This document shows, in pieces, positions 9,759 through 18,357 of a stretch of DNA of 64,000 bases; within the stretch, counting starts at the first letter, position 1; every line of letters starts with the position of its first letter. The notes under the pieces are model-generated. The model was not told where the DNA came from. It did not search any database and saw only the letters and a program-made list of their open reading frames with translations. A program made the position numbers and the translations under genes. The DNA is taken from NCBI RefSeq assembly GCF_015278255.1, contig NZ_JADIJC010000008.1:1-64000 (forward strand), written 5' to 3'. This DNA is from Microbacterium hibisci. GTDB lineage: Bacteria > Actinomycetota > Actinomycetes > Actinomycetales > Microbacteriaceae.

Positions 9759-10725
9759 GGACCAGCTCCTCGGTGGGGACGACGGTCGCGGCGCGCAGCC
9801 ACTCGGGCACGTCGTCGAGTCGGGTCGGGGGCGCGCCGGGCACGAACGTGCTCACGCCCGACGGCCGCTCCGTCGCCGGCCACGGGTCCGCCATCGCGGC
9901 GACGAGCGCGGCACCGCGCACGCCGGCGCGGTCGAGCGCCGCGACCTCGGCGGGGTTGACGCCGACGGGCTGGTCGCCGTTGCCGAGGTCGGTGCCGTAC
10001 AGCACACGCCCGCCCGCCGCCGCGAAGCCGGCGAGGTTCACGCGTGCGAACTCCGCGGCCTCGGCGTCCTCGTCGTGGATCGCGAGCGTCGAGATCCACA
10101 CCTGACCCGCGGTGACGGCGTGGGCCGTGAGCGTGCGGCCGACGAACTCGCCGAACGGCGTGTGTGCGAACCCGTCGATGCCCGCGTCGAGCGCGAGACG
10201 CGGCATCCCGTCGCCCTCCGCGTGCGCGATGACGGGCAGCCCGCGTTCGCGCGCGACGTCCACCACGGCGCCGAGCGTCGCGGCGTCGAACACCGGGCCG
10301 GCGGTGCTGTTGAGCGAGATCTTGATGACGGATGCCCCGAACGACGCCTGCTCGTCCACCGCCGTGGCCGCGCCGCCGGGGACGCCCGGGTGCGTCGAGG
10401 GATCGGTGATCTCGCGCGCGATCTCGGGCGGCGCCCACGACCGCCCGACCGGATAGCCGCCCGGAGCGGTGAGGAAGGCGCCGGCATATGCCACGCGCGG
10501 AATGCCGTGGTTCTCGCGTCGTGCGAGTGCGACCGGGTCGCCGCCGAGGTCGACGACGCCGGCGATGCCGCCGGCGGCGAGGCCGGTCTCGTCGATGAGG
10601 TGCAGGTGCACGTGGTGGTCGGTGAACGGGGGCAGCGACACCCCGTGCTCACCCGTGATCGCGCGGCGGCAGAGGGCGGCCTCGGGGCCGAGCAGGGCGC
10701 GCAGCGCTTCGGGATCGTGCGACAT
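9745..10725 (-). CDS. Amidohydrolase superfamily protein, candidate kynurenine formamidase
   Basis: About 326 residues. A metal-dependent hydrolase of the TIM-barrel amidohydrolase superfamily: the metal motif DHHVHLH (residues 36-42), then VIKISLNS, VIAHAEGDG, GFAHTPFGEF and YGTDLGNGDQP, which supply the expected Lys/His/Asp ligands along the barrel. It sits between kynA (overlap TGATG) and kynU (14-base overlap), exactly where N-formylkynurenine must be hydrolysed, and no KynB- or alpha/beta-hydrolase-type formamidase is seen nearby. The formamidase role is inference from position; the fold call is from motifs. The start ATG at 10725 is chosen by the overlap; GTG at 10728 is also possible. 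Confidence 0.85.
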   Translation of the reverse strand: MSHDPEALRALLGPEAALCRRAITGEHGVSLPPFTDHHVHLHLIDETGLAAGGIAGVVDLGGDPVALARRENHGIPRVAYAGAFLTAPGGYPVGRSWAPPEIAREITDPSTHPGVPGGAATAVDEQASFGASVIKISLNSTAGPVFDAATLGAVVDVARERGLPVIAHAEGDGMPRLALDAGIDGFAHTPFGEFVGRTLTAHAVTAGQVWISTLAIHDEDAEAAEFARVNLAGFAAAGGRVLYGTDLGNGDQPVGVNPAEVAALDRAGVRGAALVAAMADPWPATERPSGVSTFVPGAPPTRLDDVPEWLRAATVVPTEELVHDDL

Positions 10726-11573
10726 CACAGCTCCGTCCGCACCGCATACAGCTCGGGGAAGAAGGTGAGGTCGAGCGCCCGCTGCAGGAACGGCACGCCG
10801 CTCGAGCCACCGGTGCCGGTCTTGAAGCCGATGATGCGCTCGACCGTCTTGAGGTGGCGGAAGCGCCAGAGCTGGAAGTTGTCCTCCAGGTCGACGAGCT
10901 CTTCGCACGTCTCGTACGCCGCCCAGTGCGTCTGCGGATCGCGGTAGATCTCGGTGAACACCGGCACGAGCTCGGGGGAGTAGGTCCAGGCGGCGGTGAC
11001 GTCGCGCTCGAGCACCTCGGCGGGGATCGGGTAGCCGGAGCGCGCGAGCATCCGCAGGAACTCGTCGTAGAGGCTCGGCTGCTCGAGCGCGCTCTTCACA
11101 AGTTCGTGCGCGGACGGGTCCGAGGCGAAGACCCGCAGCATGCCGGCGTTCTTGTTGCCGAGGGTGAACTCGACGGCGCGGTACTGCGCGGACTGGAAGC
11201 CGCTCGCGTTGCCCAGCACGCCGCGGAACTGCCCGTACTCGGCGGGAGTGAGCGTCGCCAGCACCGACCACTGCTCGGTGAGCGTCTTCTGGATGTGCTT
11301 GACGCGCGCGATGCACTTGAGCGCCGGCGCGAGCTGGTCGTCGCGGAGCAGCCGGCACGCGGCGCCCAGCTCGTGGAGCACCAGCTTCAGCCACAGCTCG
11401 GTGGTCTGGTGCTGGACGATGAACAGCAGCTCGTCGTGGTGCTCGGGATCGCTGAGAGGGCGCTGCGCCGACAGCAGCGTCTCGAGGTCGAGGTAGCCGC
11501 CGTAGCTCATACGGTCCGCGAAGTCGGTGACGACGGATCCCTCGATCGCCCGGGTATTGCCTTCGACGCTCAC
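10725..11573 (-). CDS. kynA: Tryptophan 2,3-dioxygenase
   Basis: About 282 residues, normal for the family. A heme enzyme that opens the indole ring of tryptophan to N-formylkynurenine. Characteristic sequence: MSYGGYLDLETLLSAQ, HHDELLFIVQHQTTELWLK (substrate/heme pocket), NASGFQSAQYRAVEF, and near the C-terminus FRHLKTVERIIGFKTGTGGS. First gene of the kyn operon. The GTG start at 11573 gives an N-terminus of ordinary length. No clear promoter or ribosome binding site is visible; the leader appears short. Confidence 0.96.
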   Translation of the reverse strand: MSVEGNTRAIEGSVVTDFADRMSYGGYLDLETLLSAQRPLSDPEHHDELLFIVQHQTTELWLKLVLHELGAACRLLRDDQLAPALKCIARVKHIQKTLTEQWSVLATLTPAEYGQFRGVLGNASGFQSAQYRAVEFTLGNKNAGMLRVFASDPSAHELVKSALEQPSLYDEFLRMLARSGYPIPAEVLERDVTAAWTYSPELVPVFTEIYRDPQTHWAAYETCEELVDLEDNFQLWRFRHLKTVERIIGFKTGTGGSSGVPFLQRALDLTFFPELYAVRTEL

Positions 11574-11634
11574 GCGCTCAGCCTAATTCGGACGGATGCC
11601 GCGCCGTCAGGGCCAGGTGCGAACCGGACAGGCC

Positions 11635-11919
11635 TCAGATGAGGGAGAGCTCGCGGAGCTTGGCCTCGACGTCGGCGTTGGACGGCTCGACGTGGTGCGA
11701 GGCATCCGGATACACGACCACGGGGATGTTCGTGCGACCGGAGATGTCACGGGCGACGTCGGCGGCGGAGGGGTCGGCCACGAGGTCGACGTAGGTGTAC
11801 GAGATGCCGAGCTCGTCGAGCTGCTTCTTGGTGCGGATGCAGTCGCGGCACCAGTCCGCGCCGAACATCGTGAGGGTGGACGGGGACGTGGGGGAGGTGG
11901 GGGAAGTCATCCTCTCCAT
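11635..11919 (-). CDS. Glutaredoxin-like protein (mycoredoxin type)
   Basis: About 94 residues, a single thioredoxin-fold domain. The active-site CxxC is seen in FGADWCRDCIRTKKQL, followed by the cis-Pro region TNIPVVVYPD. In actinobacteria such proteins reduce mixed disulphides of mycothiol, so mycoredoxin is likely, but that is family knowledge rather than something seen here. The N-terminus is a short Thr/Ser/Pro run; ATG at 11919 or 11910 are both possible. Confidence 0.88.
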   Translation of the reverse strand: MERMTSPTSPTSPSTLTMFGADWCRDCIRTKKQLDELGISYTYVDLVADPSAADVARDISGRTNIPVVVYPDASHHVEPSNADVEAKLRELSLI

Positions 11920-11984
11920 TGTCCCCCGCCGATCCTGGGCAGGGGCCGGGCGCCCGCCGGGCGTCCGTCAGCGGCGAGTCGGGA

Positions 11985-13442
11985 CTACCAGCTCGTGGGC
12001 TTGGGCGGCTGGTAGGCCCACACGTCGAAGAACGACGTGAGGTCCTGGCGCGAGATCTCCTCCGACAGGGCGATGAAGTCAGCGGTGGTCGCCGTGCCGC
12101 CGGAGAAGCGGGCCACCCACTCCTTGGCGACGTCGAAGAACGCATCGTCGCCGATCTTCACGCGAAGCGCGTGCAGCAGCGCGGCGCCGCGCGTGTACAC
12201 CGGCGTGCCGAACAGCCCCGTGGGTCCGGGGTCGGCGAGCACGGTGTTCCATGGTGCCTGCGACGCCGAGGTCATCACCGCGTCGAACCGCGCCTGTGCG
12301 GTCAGCCCGCCGTTGTGCTCGGTCCAGAGCCACTCCGAATATGTGGCCCATCCTTCGTTGAGCCAGATGTCGGCCCAGCGACCCGGGCTCACCTGGTTGC
12401 CCATCCACTGGTGCGCCAGCTCGTGCGCCACGGTGCCGAGGCCCGCAGAGCCCGAGAAGAACGAGCGCGTCTGGGTCTCGAGGGCGTACCCCACGGAGTC
12501 GTTGTCGACGATGGCCCCGTACGAGACGAACGGGTAGTCGCCGTACAGGCCCTCGAAGAGCGTCAGCATCTCAGCCGTCCGCGCGAGATTGGCGTACTGG
12601 TTCGGCTGGCGCGTCACGTCGATGGCGTCGATGATCGGCGTTCCGTTGGGCGCGGTGTACTGCTGCAGCCGGAAGTTCCCGACGGTGGCCGTGGCGAGGT
12701 AGGCGGCCATGAGATCCGGCGCGTTCCACCGCCACGTCGTCTTGCCGTCCGCCGTCTCGGATCCCTCGAGCAGACCGTTCGCCACCGCCACGCTGCCCTC
12801 GGGCACGGTGATCTCGAACGTGTACGTGGCCTTGTCGGTCGGGTGGTCGCTGACGGGGAACCAGGTCGACGATCCGTCGGGCTCACTCACCACCATCGCG
12901 CCGTCGCGTGTCGTCACCCAGCCGTACAGCTCGCCCTCGATGTCGACCGGACGAGTCGTCGTCCCGCCGTACGAGACGACCACACTCGCCGCCTGGCCGG
13001 CCTTGAGCTTCGGGCGGGGGCTGACGACGAGCTCGTCGCCCTCGTGCGCGAACGCCATGCTCTTGCCGTCCACGACCACCGACGAGACGGTGAGCCCGCG
13101 CAGGTCGAGGTTGAAGCGGTCGAGGTCGGCGGTCGCGATGAGGTCGATCGTCGCGACTCCGGTGAGCTGTCCCTCCAGCGGCGCCGGCGCCGGAGCCGGA
13201 AGCGTGTAGTCGAGATCGAGGTCGTAGTGCTGCACGTCGTAGCCGCCGTTGCCGGCCAGCGGGAAGTACGGATCGCCGGCGCCGTCGGCCCCGGGCGCGT
13301 AGCGCGGTCCGGGTCCGTCGGGCGCGGCGGTGGCGGCGCCGGAGCCGGCGAGCGTGGCCAGCACCACCCCCGCGATCACGCCGCCGACGGCGATCGGCCG
13401 TGCGACTCTTCCAGACGGGCGGTGGATCAGGCGAGCGGGCAC
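11985..13442 (-). CDS. Secreted M1 family zinc metallopeptidase
   Basis: About 485 residues. The zinc site HELAHQW plus the downstream Glu in LNEGWATYSEWL (HExxH-x18-E) identifies the M1/gluzincin fold; family members trim N-terminal residues from peptides. It is shorter than classical aminopeptidase N and lacks the long C-terminal helical domain, as do many secreted actinobacterial versions. The N-terminus has Arg residues, a hydrophobic stretch (VGGVIAGVVLATLAG) and an Ala-rich cleavage region near residue 37, so export is likely. The GTG start at 13442 has a strong ribosome binding site (GGGGAGG); the frame is open further upstream but that part is antisense to the divergent glycosyltransferase. 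Confidence 0.92.
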   Translation of the reverse strand: MPARLIHRPSGRVARPIAVGGVIAGVVLATLAGSGAATAAPDGPGPRYAPGADGAGDPYFPLAGNGGYDVQHYDLDLDYTLPAPAPAPLEGQLTGVATIDLIATADLDRFNLDLRGLTVSSVVVDGKSMAFAHEGDELVVSPRPKLKAGQAASVVVSYGGTTTRPVDIEGELYGWVTTRDGAMVVSEPDGSSTWFPVSDHPTDKATYTFEITVPEGSVAVANGLLEGSETADGKTTWRWNAPDLMAAYLATATVGNFRLQQYTAPNGTPIIDAIDVTRQPNQYANLARTAEMLTLFEGLYGDYPFVSYGAIVDNDSVGYALETQTRSFFSGSAGLGTVAHELAHQWMGNQVSPGRWADIWLNEGWATYSEWLWTEHNGGLTAQARFDAVMTSASQAPWNTVLADPGPTGLFGTPVYTRGAALLHALRVKIGDDAFFDVAKEWVARFSGGTATTADFIALSEEISRQDLTSFFDVWAYQPPKPTSW

Positions 13443-13599
13443 GGCATCCTCCCCGGAATTGCGAGCGTTATCGACGCCAGCATCGTCGCCTTTCCGCCGC
13501 GTGTCGAGACTTCGAGGCCGATCCGTCGTCCGCGTGGCCCCTCCCCGTCGAGGAATCCTCTTCACGATCCGTTCATCCCGCCGTGCGAGGATGATCGCG

Positions 13600-14757
13600 A
13601 TGCAGCTGTCCATCGTCGTCCCGACGTACAACGAGGCTCCCAACATCGCGGAGCTCGTCCGGCGCGTCGCCGCCGCGGTGGCGAACCTCCCGGGCGACGT
13701 CGACGCCGAGATCCTGTTCGTCGACGACAGCACGGATGCCACGCCCGCCGCGGTCCGCGAGGCGGCGGCCACCGCCGCGCTGCCGGTGCGGCTCATCCAC
13801 CGCGAGAAGCCCGAGGGCGGCCTCGGCGGGGCGGTGCTCGAGGGGCTGGCCGCTGCCCGGTCCGACGTGTGCCTCGTCATGGACGGCGACCTCCAGCACC
13901 CGCCCGAGGAGATCCCCGCCCTGTGGCGCCGGTTCTCGGCCGGAGACGTCGACGTCGTCATCGCTTCCCGGTACGCCGGGGGCGGAACGGCTCACGGTCT
14001 CGCCGACCGCACGCGGGTGCTCGTCTCGAAGGCCTCCACCTCGGTGACGCGCGCCATGTTCCCGATCCGGCTGCGGGATGTGACCGACCCGATGACCGGG
14101 TTCTTCCTCATCGACCGCCGCAGCGTCGACCAGGCGCTCCTCCGCCCGCGCGGCTTCAAGATCCTCCTCGAGATCCTCGCACGCCGCCCCATGCGGGTCG
14201 CCGAGGTTCCGTTCGACTTCGCCGACCGGCACGCCGGCGAGTCGAAGGCGTCGGTGCGGCAGGGCCTGCACTTCCTCGCGCAGCTGACCGCGCTGCGCTT
14301 CGGCAAGATGTCGCTCTTCGCCGTGATCGGCGGCCTCGGCGCCGTCGCCAACGTCGCGATCGTGTGGGCGCTCACGCAGCTCGGCGTGGACTACATCATC
14401 GCCGCGATCGTCGCCGCCGAGGCGACCATCATCGGCAACTTCCTGCTGCAGGAGCGCTTCGTCTTCGACGACATGCGCGAGAACGCGTCGGGCGTGTGGC
14501 TGCGCTTCGCCAAGTCGTTCACGTTCAACAACGCCGAGGCGCTCGTGCGCATCCCGATCGTGGCCCTCATGGTCTCGAGCGGCCACATCTCGGCGGTGGT
14601 CGCGACCGCGATCACGCTCGTGCTGGCGTTCTTCGTGCGTTTCCTCTTCCACTCGCTGGTCGTCTACGCGCCCCGCAAGCCGGGGGTCGAGCCGTCGCGT
14701 GCGCGCCGCATCCTGGAGGACATCGACGAAGAGGTCATGCAGCCCGGCGAGCTGTAG
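13600..14757 (+). CDS. Bifunctional GT2 glycosyltransferase with C-terminal GtrA membrane domain
   Basis: About 385 residues. The N-terminal ~240 residues are a family 2 transferase resembling dolichol/polyprenol-phosphate mannosyl- or glucosyltransferases: LSIVVPTYNEAPNI, FVDDSTDAT, VMDGDLQHPPEEIP (metal/substrate DxD-like site) and RPRGFKILLEIL. The C-terminal ~140 residues are a GtrA-like four-helix membrane domain (MSLFAVIGGLGAVANV onward), which flips or anchors the lipid-linked sugar. The fusion suggests it makes and handles a polyprenyl-phosphate sugar, probably for cell-surface glycosylation next to the polysaccharide locus. ATG at 13600 is preferred because AGG at 13588 is correctly spaced; ATG at 13591 is possible. 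Confidence 0.92.
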   Translation: MQLSIVVPTYNEAPNIAELVRRVAAAVANLPGDVDAEILFVDDSTDATPAAVREAAATAALPVRLIHREKPEGGLGGAVLEGLAAARSDVCLVMDGDLQHPPEEIPALWRRFSAGDVDVVIASRYAGGGTAHGLADRTRVLVSKASTSVTRAMFPIRLRDVTDPMTGFFLIDRRSVDQALLRPRGFKILLEILARRPMRVAEVPFDFADRHAGESKASVRQGLHFLAQLTALRFGKMSLFAVIGGLGAVANVAIVWALTQLGVDYIIAAIVAAEATIIGNFLLQERFVFDDMRENASGVWLRFAKSFTFNNAEALVRIPIVALMVSSGHISAVVATAITLVLAFFVRFLFHSLVVYAPRKPGVEPSRARRILEDIDEEVMQPGEL

Positions 14758-14759
14758 AC

Positions 14760-14788
14760 GACGGATGCCGGGGGTCGCGGCATCCGTC
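14760..14788. terminator. Hairpin between convergent genes
   Basis: GACGGATGCCG and CGGCATCCGTC form a perfect 11-bp stem around a 7-base loop three bases after the GT2-GtrA stop. It lies between convergent genes (next gene ends at 14833 on the other strand) and is probably a bidirectional terminator. There is no T-tract. Confidence 0.7.
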
Positions 14789-14832
14789 ATCCCCTGCGCG
14801 TGAGGGTGCCGCCCGCGCCGCCGCGTCCGAAG

Positions 14833-15306
14833 CTAGCCGTGCGTGACGGTGACGCCGTCCGGGAGCGCATCCTCGCGCGGATGCGTCGCGGCCATGATGT
14901 CCAGCGCGTGACGGAGGGCCGTGCTCGAGGTGTGCACCGTGTAGGGGAAGTAGACGACCTCGACACCCACCTCGGCGAACTCGCGCTCGAGGCGGGCTCC
15001 CTTCTCGGTGCCGCGCCAGTCGTCGCCCTTGAAGAAGTGCGTGAAGCGGAGCTGCCGCCACGTCTCGAGCTTGTCGGGCACGTCCTCGACGTGCACCTGG
15101 TCGACGTAGGTGATGCTCCGCACGATCTCGACGCGCTCGGCGGTCGGTATGACGGGCTCGACGTGTTTGACCAGCCGCAGCATCTCGTCGCTGACGACGC
15201 CCGCGATCAGGAAGTCGCAGTTCTCCTTCGCATGTCGGAGGACGTTGAGGTGTCCGACGTGGAAGAGGTCGAATGCCCCGGCGGCATAGCCGATGCGTAC
15301 AGCCAT
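14833..15306 (-). CDS. Cytidylyltransferase family protein (TagD-like)
   Basis: About 157 residues. The nucleotidyltransferase HxGH signature is seen in GAFDLFHVGHLNVLRHA near the N-terminus; FFKGDDWRGTEKG resembles the substrate region of glycerol-3-phosphate and related cytidylyltransferases. Such enzymes make CDP-activated alcohols for teichoic-acid-like polymers or phospho-alcohol decorations. It is divergent from the flippase gene and lies in the same neighbourhood as the CDP-alcohol phosphotransferase at 24653, which could use its product. Start ATG 15306; an in-frame extension to 15336 is unlikely. The exact substrate cannot be told. Confidence 0.88.
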   Translation of the reverse strand: MAVRIGYAAGAFDLFHVGHLNVLRHAKENCDFLIAGVVSDEMLRLVKHVEPVIPTAERVEIVRSITYVDQVHVEDVPDKLETWRQLRFTHFFKGDDWRGTEKGARLEREFAEVGVEVVYFPYTVHTSSTALRHALDIMAATHPREDALPDGVTVTHG

Positions 15307-15503
15307 GATTCCCCCATGTGACCCGCAGTGTCCCACACACCGGGTCTGTAGCGGTCACGATACCTCTCGCTTCCCCGGAACGGGAGGGGCATCGTCGGGA
15401 TACGTGCGCACCATGACGCCACTCGCAGATCGGCTGATGGCGGTGGGGCGCGCGGGCGCATGCCTGGCAGGATGAGCCACGGATGCCGCGGAGAGGCGGG
15501 ACG

Positions 15504-16733
15504 ATGAGAAGCAAGGCCGTCGGTGCCGTCGCGGCGCAGTCGACGCAGGCGCTGATCAGCCTGACGCTGCAGATCATGGTGTCGCGGATCCTCGGCATCG
15601 CGGAATTCGGCCAGTTCGCGATCCTGTACGGCGTCATCGTCCTCGCGACCGCCGTCATCACGGGGCTGGTCGGAGACACGCTGATCGTCCTCGAGAGGTC
15701 ACGCCGCAGCATCCGGGCGGCACTCGAAGGCATCCTCGCCGCCGTGACGGTCGCGGTGGCGGTCTTGGCGGGCTTCATCGCCTCGGTGACGGGGTTCGTC
15801 TCGACTCTCGAAGCCGTGGTCTTCGCGGCGGCGCTCGCCGTCTTCGCCGTCGAGGAGGTCGTGCGGCGCCTGCTGATGGCGTCCATGGCGTTCGGCCGCG
15901 TCATGGCGGCAGACCTGACGGGGTTCGCCATCGCGCTGATCGCCCTCGGCGCGGTATGGCTCGTTCGGCCGCTGACGCTCACTGCCTTCCTGGGTGCGAT
16001 CGCGGCGGGGCAGGTCGTGGCGACGATCGTGGGATGGCTGCTGGTGCCGCGTGAAGACCGGTACCTGGTGGGGCTGCGAGGCGCGGACTACGCCGCCGTC
16101 TGGAAGTACGGCTCGTGGCGCGGCGTCCAGCAGACGCTCCGGCCGGCGATGTTCACGGTCACGCGGCTGCTCGTGCTGGGGTTCGCCGGACTGGTCGCCG
16201 TCGGCCAGCTCGAAGCGGCGCGGACGTACACGTCTCCGCTCATCCTCGTGGTGGGCGGGTTCTCGTCCTTCCTGTTCGTGCGGTTCGCGGGCAAGCGCCG
16301 GGAGGGCGCGGGCGGCTCGCTGCGCGAGGCGGATCTGACCGTCCTCGTGCTGCTCGGCCTCACCGTGGTGATGGGCGCCGTCGCGGTGCTCTGCGCGCCC
16401 TGGCTGGGGCCGCTCCTCTTCGGCGTGCCGCTCGATGTGGTCGCGGTCGTCGCCTGGATCGCGTACGGCACCTCCGTCGCGATGGTCACGCCGTACGGTG
16501 CGCTGAGCGCCGTGTCGGGGAGGCAGGCGGCGGTCTTCGGCATCCGTCTGGGCGACACCGTTCTCGGCCTGATCGCCGCGGCGCTGCTGCTCGCAGCGGG
16601 AGGAACGCCGTCCTGGGTGCCGATCGCGCTCGCGGTCGCGTCGCTCCTCGGCGGGATCGGCCTGCGCTGGCTCGCCGCGGCAGCGGATGAACCGCCCGTG
16701 CCGCGTTCTGATGACACTCCCCCCTCGGGGTGA
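15504..16733 (+). CDS. Wzx-type polysaccharide flippase
   Basis: About 409 residues, nearly all hydrophobic helices (around twelve). The N-terminus GAVAAQSTQALISLTLQIMV and SRILGIAEFGQFAILYG is typical of the polysaccharide transport/MATE-like (MOP) superfamily. It should move undecaprenyl-linked repeat units across the membrane. It is the first gene of the rightward exopolysaccharide arm. ATG at 15504 follows a purine-rich GAGAGGCGGGA stretch; ATG at 15483 is less likely. The 197-bp space between this gene and the divergent cytidylyltransferase gene should hold both promoters, but none is clear. Confidence 0.85.
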   Translation: MRSKAVGAVAAQSTQALISLTLQIMVSRILGIAEFGQFAILYGVIVLATAVITGLVGDTLIVLERSRRSIRAALEGILAAVTVAVAVLAGFIASVTGFVSTLEAVVFAAALAVFAVEEVVRRLLMASMAFGRVMAADLTGFAIALIALGAVWLVRPLTLTAFLGAIAAGQVVATIVGWLLVPREDRYLVGLRGADYAAVWKYGSWRGVQQTLRPAMFTVTRLLVLGFAGLVAVGQLEAARTYTSPLILVVGGFSSFLFVRFAGKRREGAGGSLREADLTVLVLLGLTVVMGAVAVLCAPWLGPLLFGVPLDVVAVVAWIAYGTSVAMVTPYGALSAVSGRQAAVFGIRLGDTVLGLIAAALLLAAGGTPSWVPIALAVASLLGGIGLRWLAAAADEPPVPRSDDTPPSG

Positions 16734-16739
16734 TATCAT
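16711..16739 (+). promoter_or_regulatory. Probable sigma-70-type promoter for the Wzz-like gene
   Basis: ATGACA (16711-16716), 17 bases, then TATCAT (16734-16739): five of six matches in each box. It overlaps the end of the flippase gene and would start transcription near 16746, about 30 bases before the GTG start at 16777. This would uncouple the co-polymerase and later genes from the flippase. Confidence 0.6.
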
Positions 16740-16776
16740 TCGTCCCTCACCTCGGCTGTCGAGTGGGGAGTAGACG

Positions 16777-18357
16777 GTGGAGGACGTTCCCTACGGGCGC
16801 ATACTGCGTGAGGGCTGGCTGATCATGGTGATCGCCGCTCTCCTCGGCGGCGTGGCCGCCTTCGGCATCGCGAAGCTGCTGCCCGAGACGTACAGCGCGA
16901 ATTCGACGCTCCTCCTTCAGGTCGAGTCGAGCGAGGCATCGCTGTTCGAGCGGAACCAGTTCAGCCTCGCGCGGATCAAGACGTACCCGGCGCTCGTCGA
17001 CAGCCCGGACGTGGTCGACGGAGTGCGCGCCGACCTCGACCTGAGCGTCGACGCGTACAGCGACCGTGACATCCGCCGGATGCTGGTGGCCGAGAACGCC
17101 ACCGACACCGTGCTGCTCACGATCCGGGCGGACGCTCCGACGGCATCCCTGGCGGCGGGCATGGCCAACTCGGCGGCACGCAACCTGTCGGAGTTCATCG
17201 AAGACACCGAGAACTCGGCGGGCGACGACCGCTACGACGTGAGCCTCGACCAGATGATCCCCGCCGTCGAGCCCGCCTCGCCGTCGTCGCCGCAGGTGCT
17301 CGCGATCACGGGGCTGGGCCTCATCGCCGGCTTCGCCCTCGGGGCGATCCTCGCGGTGTACCGGACGACCACGAATCGCCGGCTGCGGACCATCTCCGAC
17401 GTGCGCCGGGCGGCGGGACTCTCGGTCGTGGGGCGGATCCCGCGCCGCCCGCGGCGCTCGCGCGCGCGGCGGCAGGGCCAGGAGGAAGTCGCGGAAGCGG
17501 CTGCCTACGCAGACGCGATCAACAGCCTGTTCGCGCTGGGCGGCACCGCGGTCTCGCGGTTCGTGCTGATCCCGGTCGCCGGTGCGATAGTCGACGGCTC
17601 GGTGCTGCAGGGCTTCCTCACCGCGTTCGCCGCCACCGGGCGACGGGCCTGCGTGCTCGACCTCCGCGGCGACACCGGCACGCCGGCGAACGCCCGCTCC
17701 CTGTCTGAACTGCTCGTGGGCGACGTGCCGCCGCGGACGCATCCCGCGCCACCTCATCCCGCACCGCCCCTCCCCGCGGCCGTATCGGACATCTACGCGA
17801 TGACGACGGACATCCCGATGTCGACGCTCGAGAGCGAGGTGCCCGCCCTCGTGGTCAGCCTCGGCCTGGACTTCGACATCGTCCTGGTGGTCGCACCGCC
17901 CAGCGCGTCGGCGCTGGTCGAGGCGACGGCGCGCACGGGCGCGGGGGTCGTGCTCATCGTCCGGCACAACGCCACGTCGGCGACCGATCTCGTGGCGATC
18001 GCCACGAGGCTGCGCGTGATGGGCGTGCGCCCGCTCGGCGTGCTCATGACACACGTCGGCCCGCGTGACGTCGGCGTCGCGGCGGAGAGCTGGCGGGAGT
18101 CGGACCGCGTCGGAATCACCCCGACCGGGGCGCCGGAGCCGCGCGGAAGACACGACCTCGCCATCCCCGTGCCGTCGGAGGAGCCGATCACGCCCACCGA
18201 TGCGCGCGACGCTCGGGATGCCGACGCCCCGGGGACCGCCCCAGGCGCCGTCGGGCCGGAGCCGACGTTCGGCGTCGACCCGGCGGGCGGGCTCGGCGGG
18301 GCATCGCCCGCACCGGCGTCCTATCGCGGGAGCCGCAAGGGCCGTGCTGCGCGCTGA
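16777..18357 (+). CDS. Wzz-like polysaccharide co-polymerase with a degenerate BY-kinase domain
   Basis: About 526 residues. Two membrane helices (about residues 14-32 and 172-190) flank an extracytoplasmic region, the layout of chain-length regulators. The cytoplasmic part (about residues 260-420) resembles a bacterial tyrosine kinase ATPase: FVLIPVAGAIVDGSVLQGF lies where Walker A should be but lacks the GKS/GKT core, while CVLDLRGDTG resembles the A' motif. So it is probably inactive as a kinase. The tail is Pro/Ala/Asp-rich without the usual Tyr cluster. GTG start with GGGGAG upstream; own promoter at 16711. It overlaps the next gene by 14 bases. It likely controls polymer length together with the polymerase downstream. 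Confidence 0.85.
   Translation: MEDVPYGRILREGWLIMVIAALLGGVAAFGIAKLLPETYSANSTLLLQVESSEASLFERNQFSLARIKTYPALVDSPDVVDGVRADLDLSVDAYSDRDIRRMLVAENATDTVLLTIRADAPTASLAAGMANSAARNLSEFIEDTENSAGDDRYDVSLDQMIPAVEPASPSSPQVLAITGLGLIAGFALGAILAVYRTTTNRRLRTISDVRRAAGLSVVGRIPRRPRRSRARRQGQEEVAEAAAYADAINSLFALGGTAVSRFVLIPVAGAIVDGSVLQGFLTAFAATGRRACVLDLRGDTGTPANARSLSELLVGDVPPRTHPAPPHPAPPLPAAVSDIYAMTTDIPMSTLESEVPALVVSLGLDFDIVLVVAPPSASALVEATARTGAGVVLIVRHNATSATDLVAIATRLRVMGVRPLGVLMTHVGPRDVGVAAESWRESDRVGITPTGAPEPRGRHDLAIPVPSEEPITPTDARDARDADAPGTAPGAVGPEPTFGVDPAGGLGGASPAPASYRGSRKGRAAR

Noticed and set aside
7281-9959. An 892-residue plus-strand open frame across MFS and kynU
   Set aside because: Antisense to two recognised genes and runs through the tandem repeat array; composition is artefactual.
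11919-14846. A 975-residue plus-strand open frame
   Set aside because: Antisense to the M1 peptidase and out of frame with the GT2-GtrA gene; Arg-rich with no motif.
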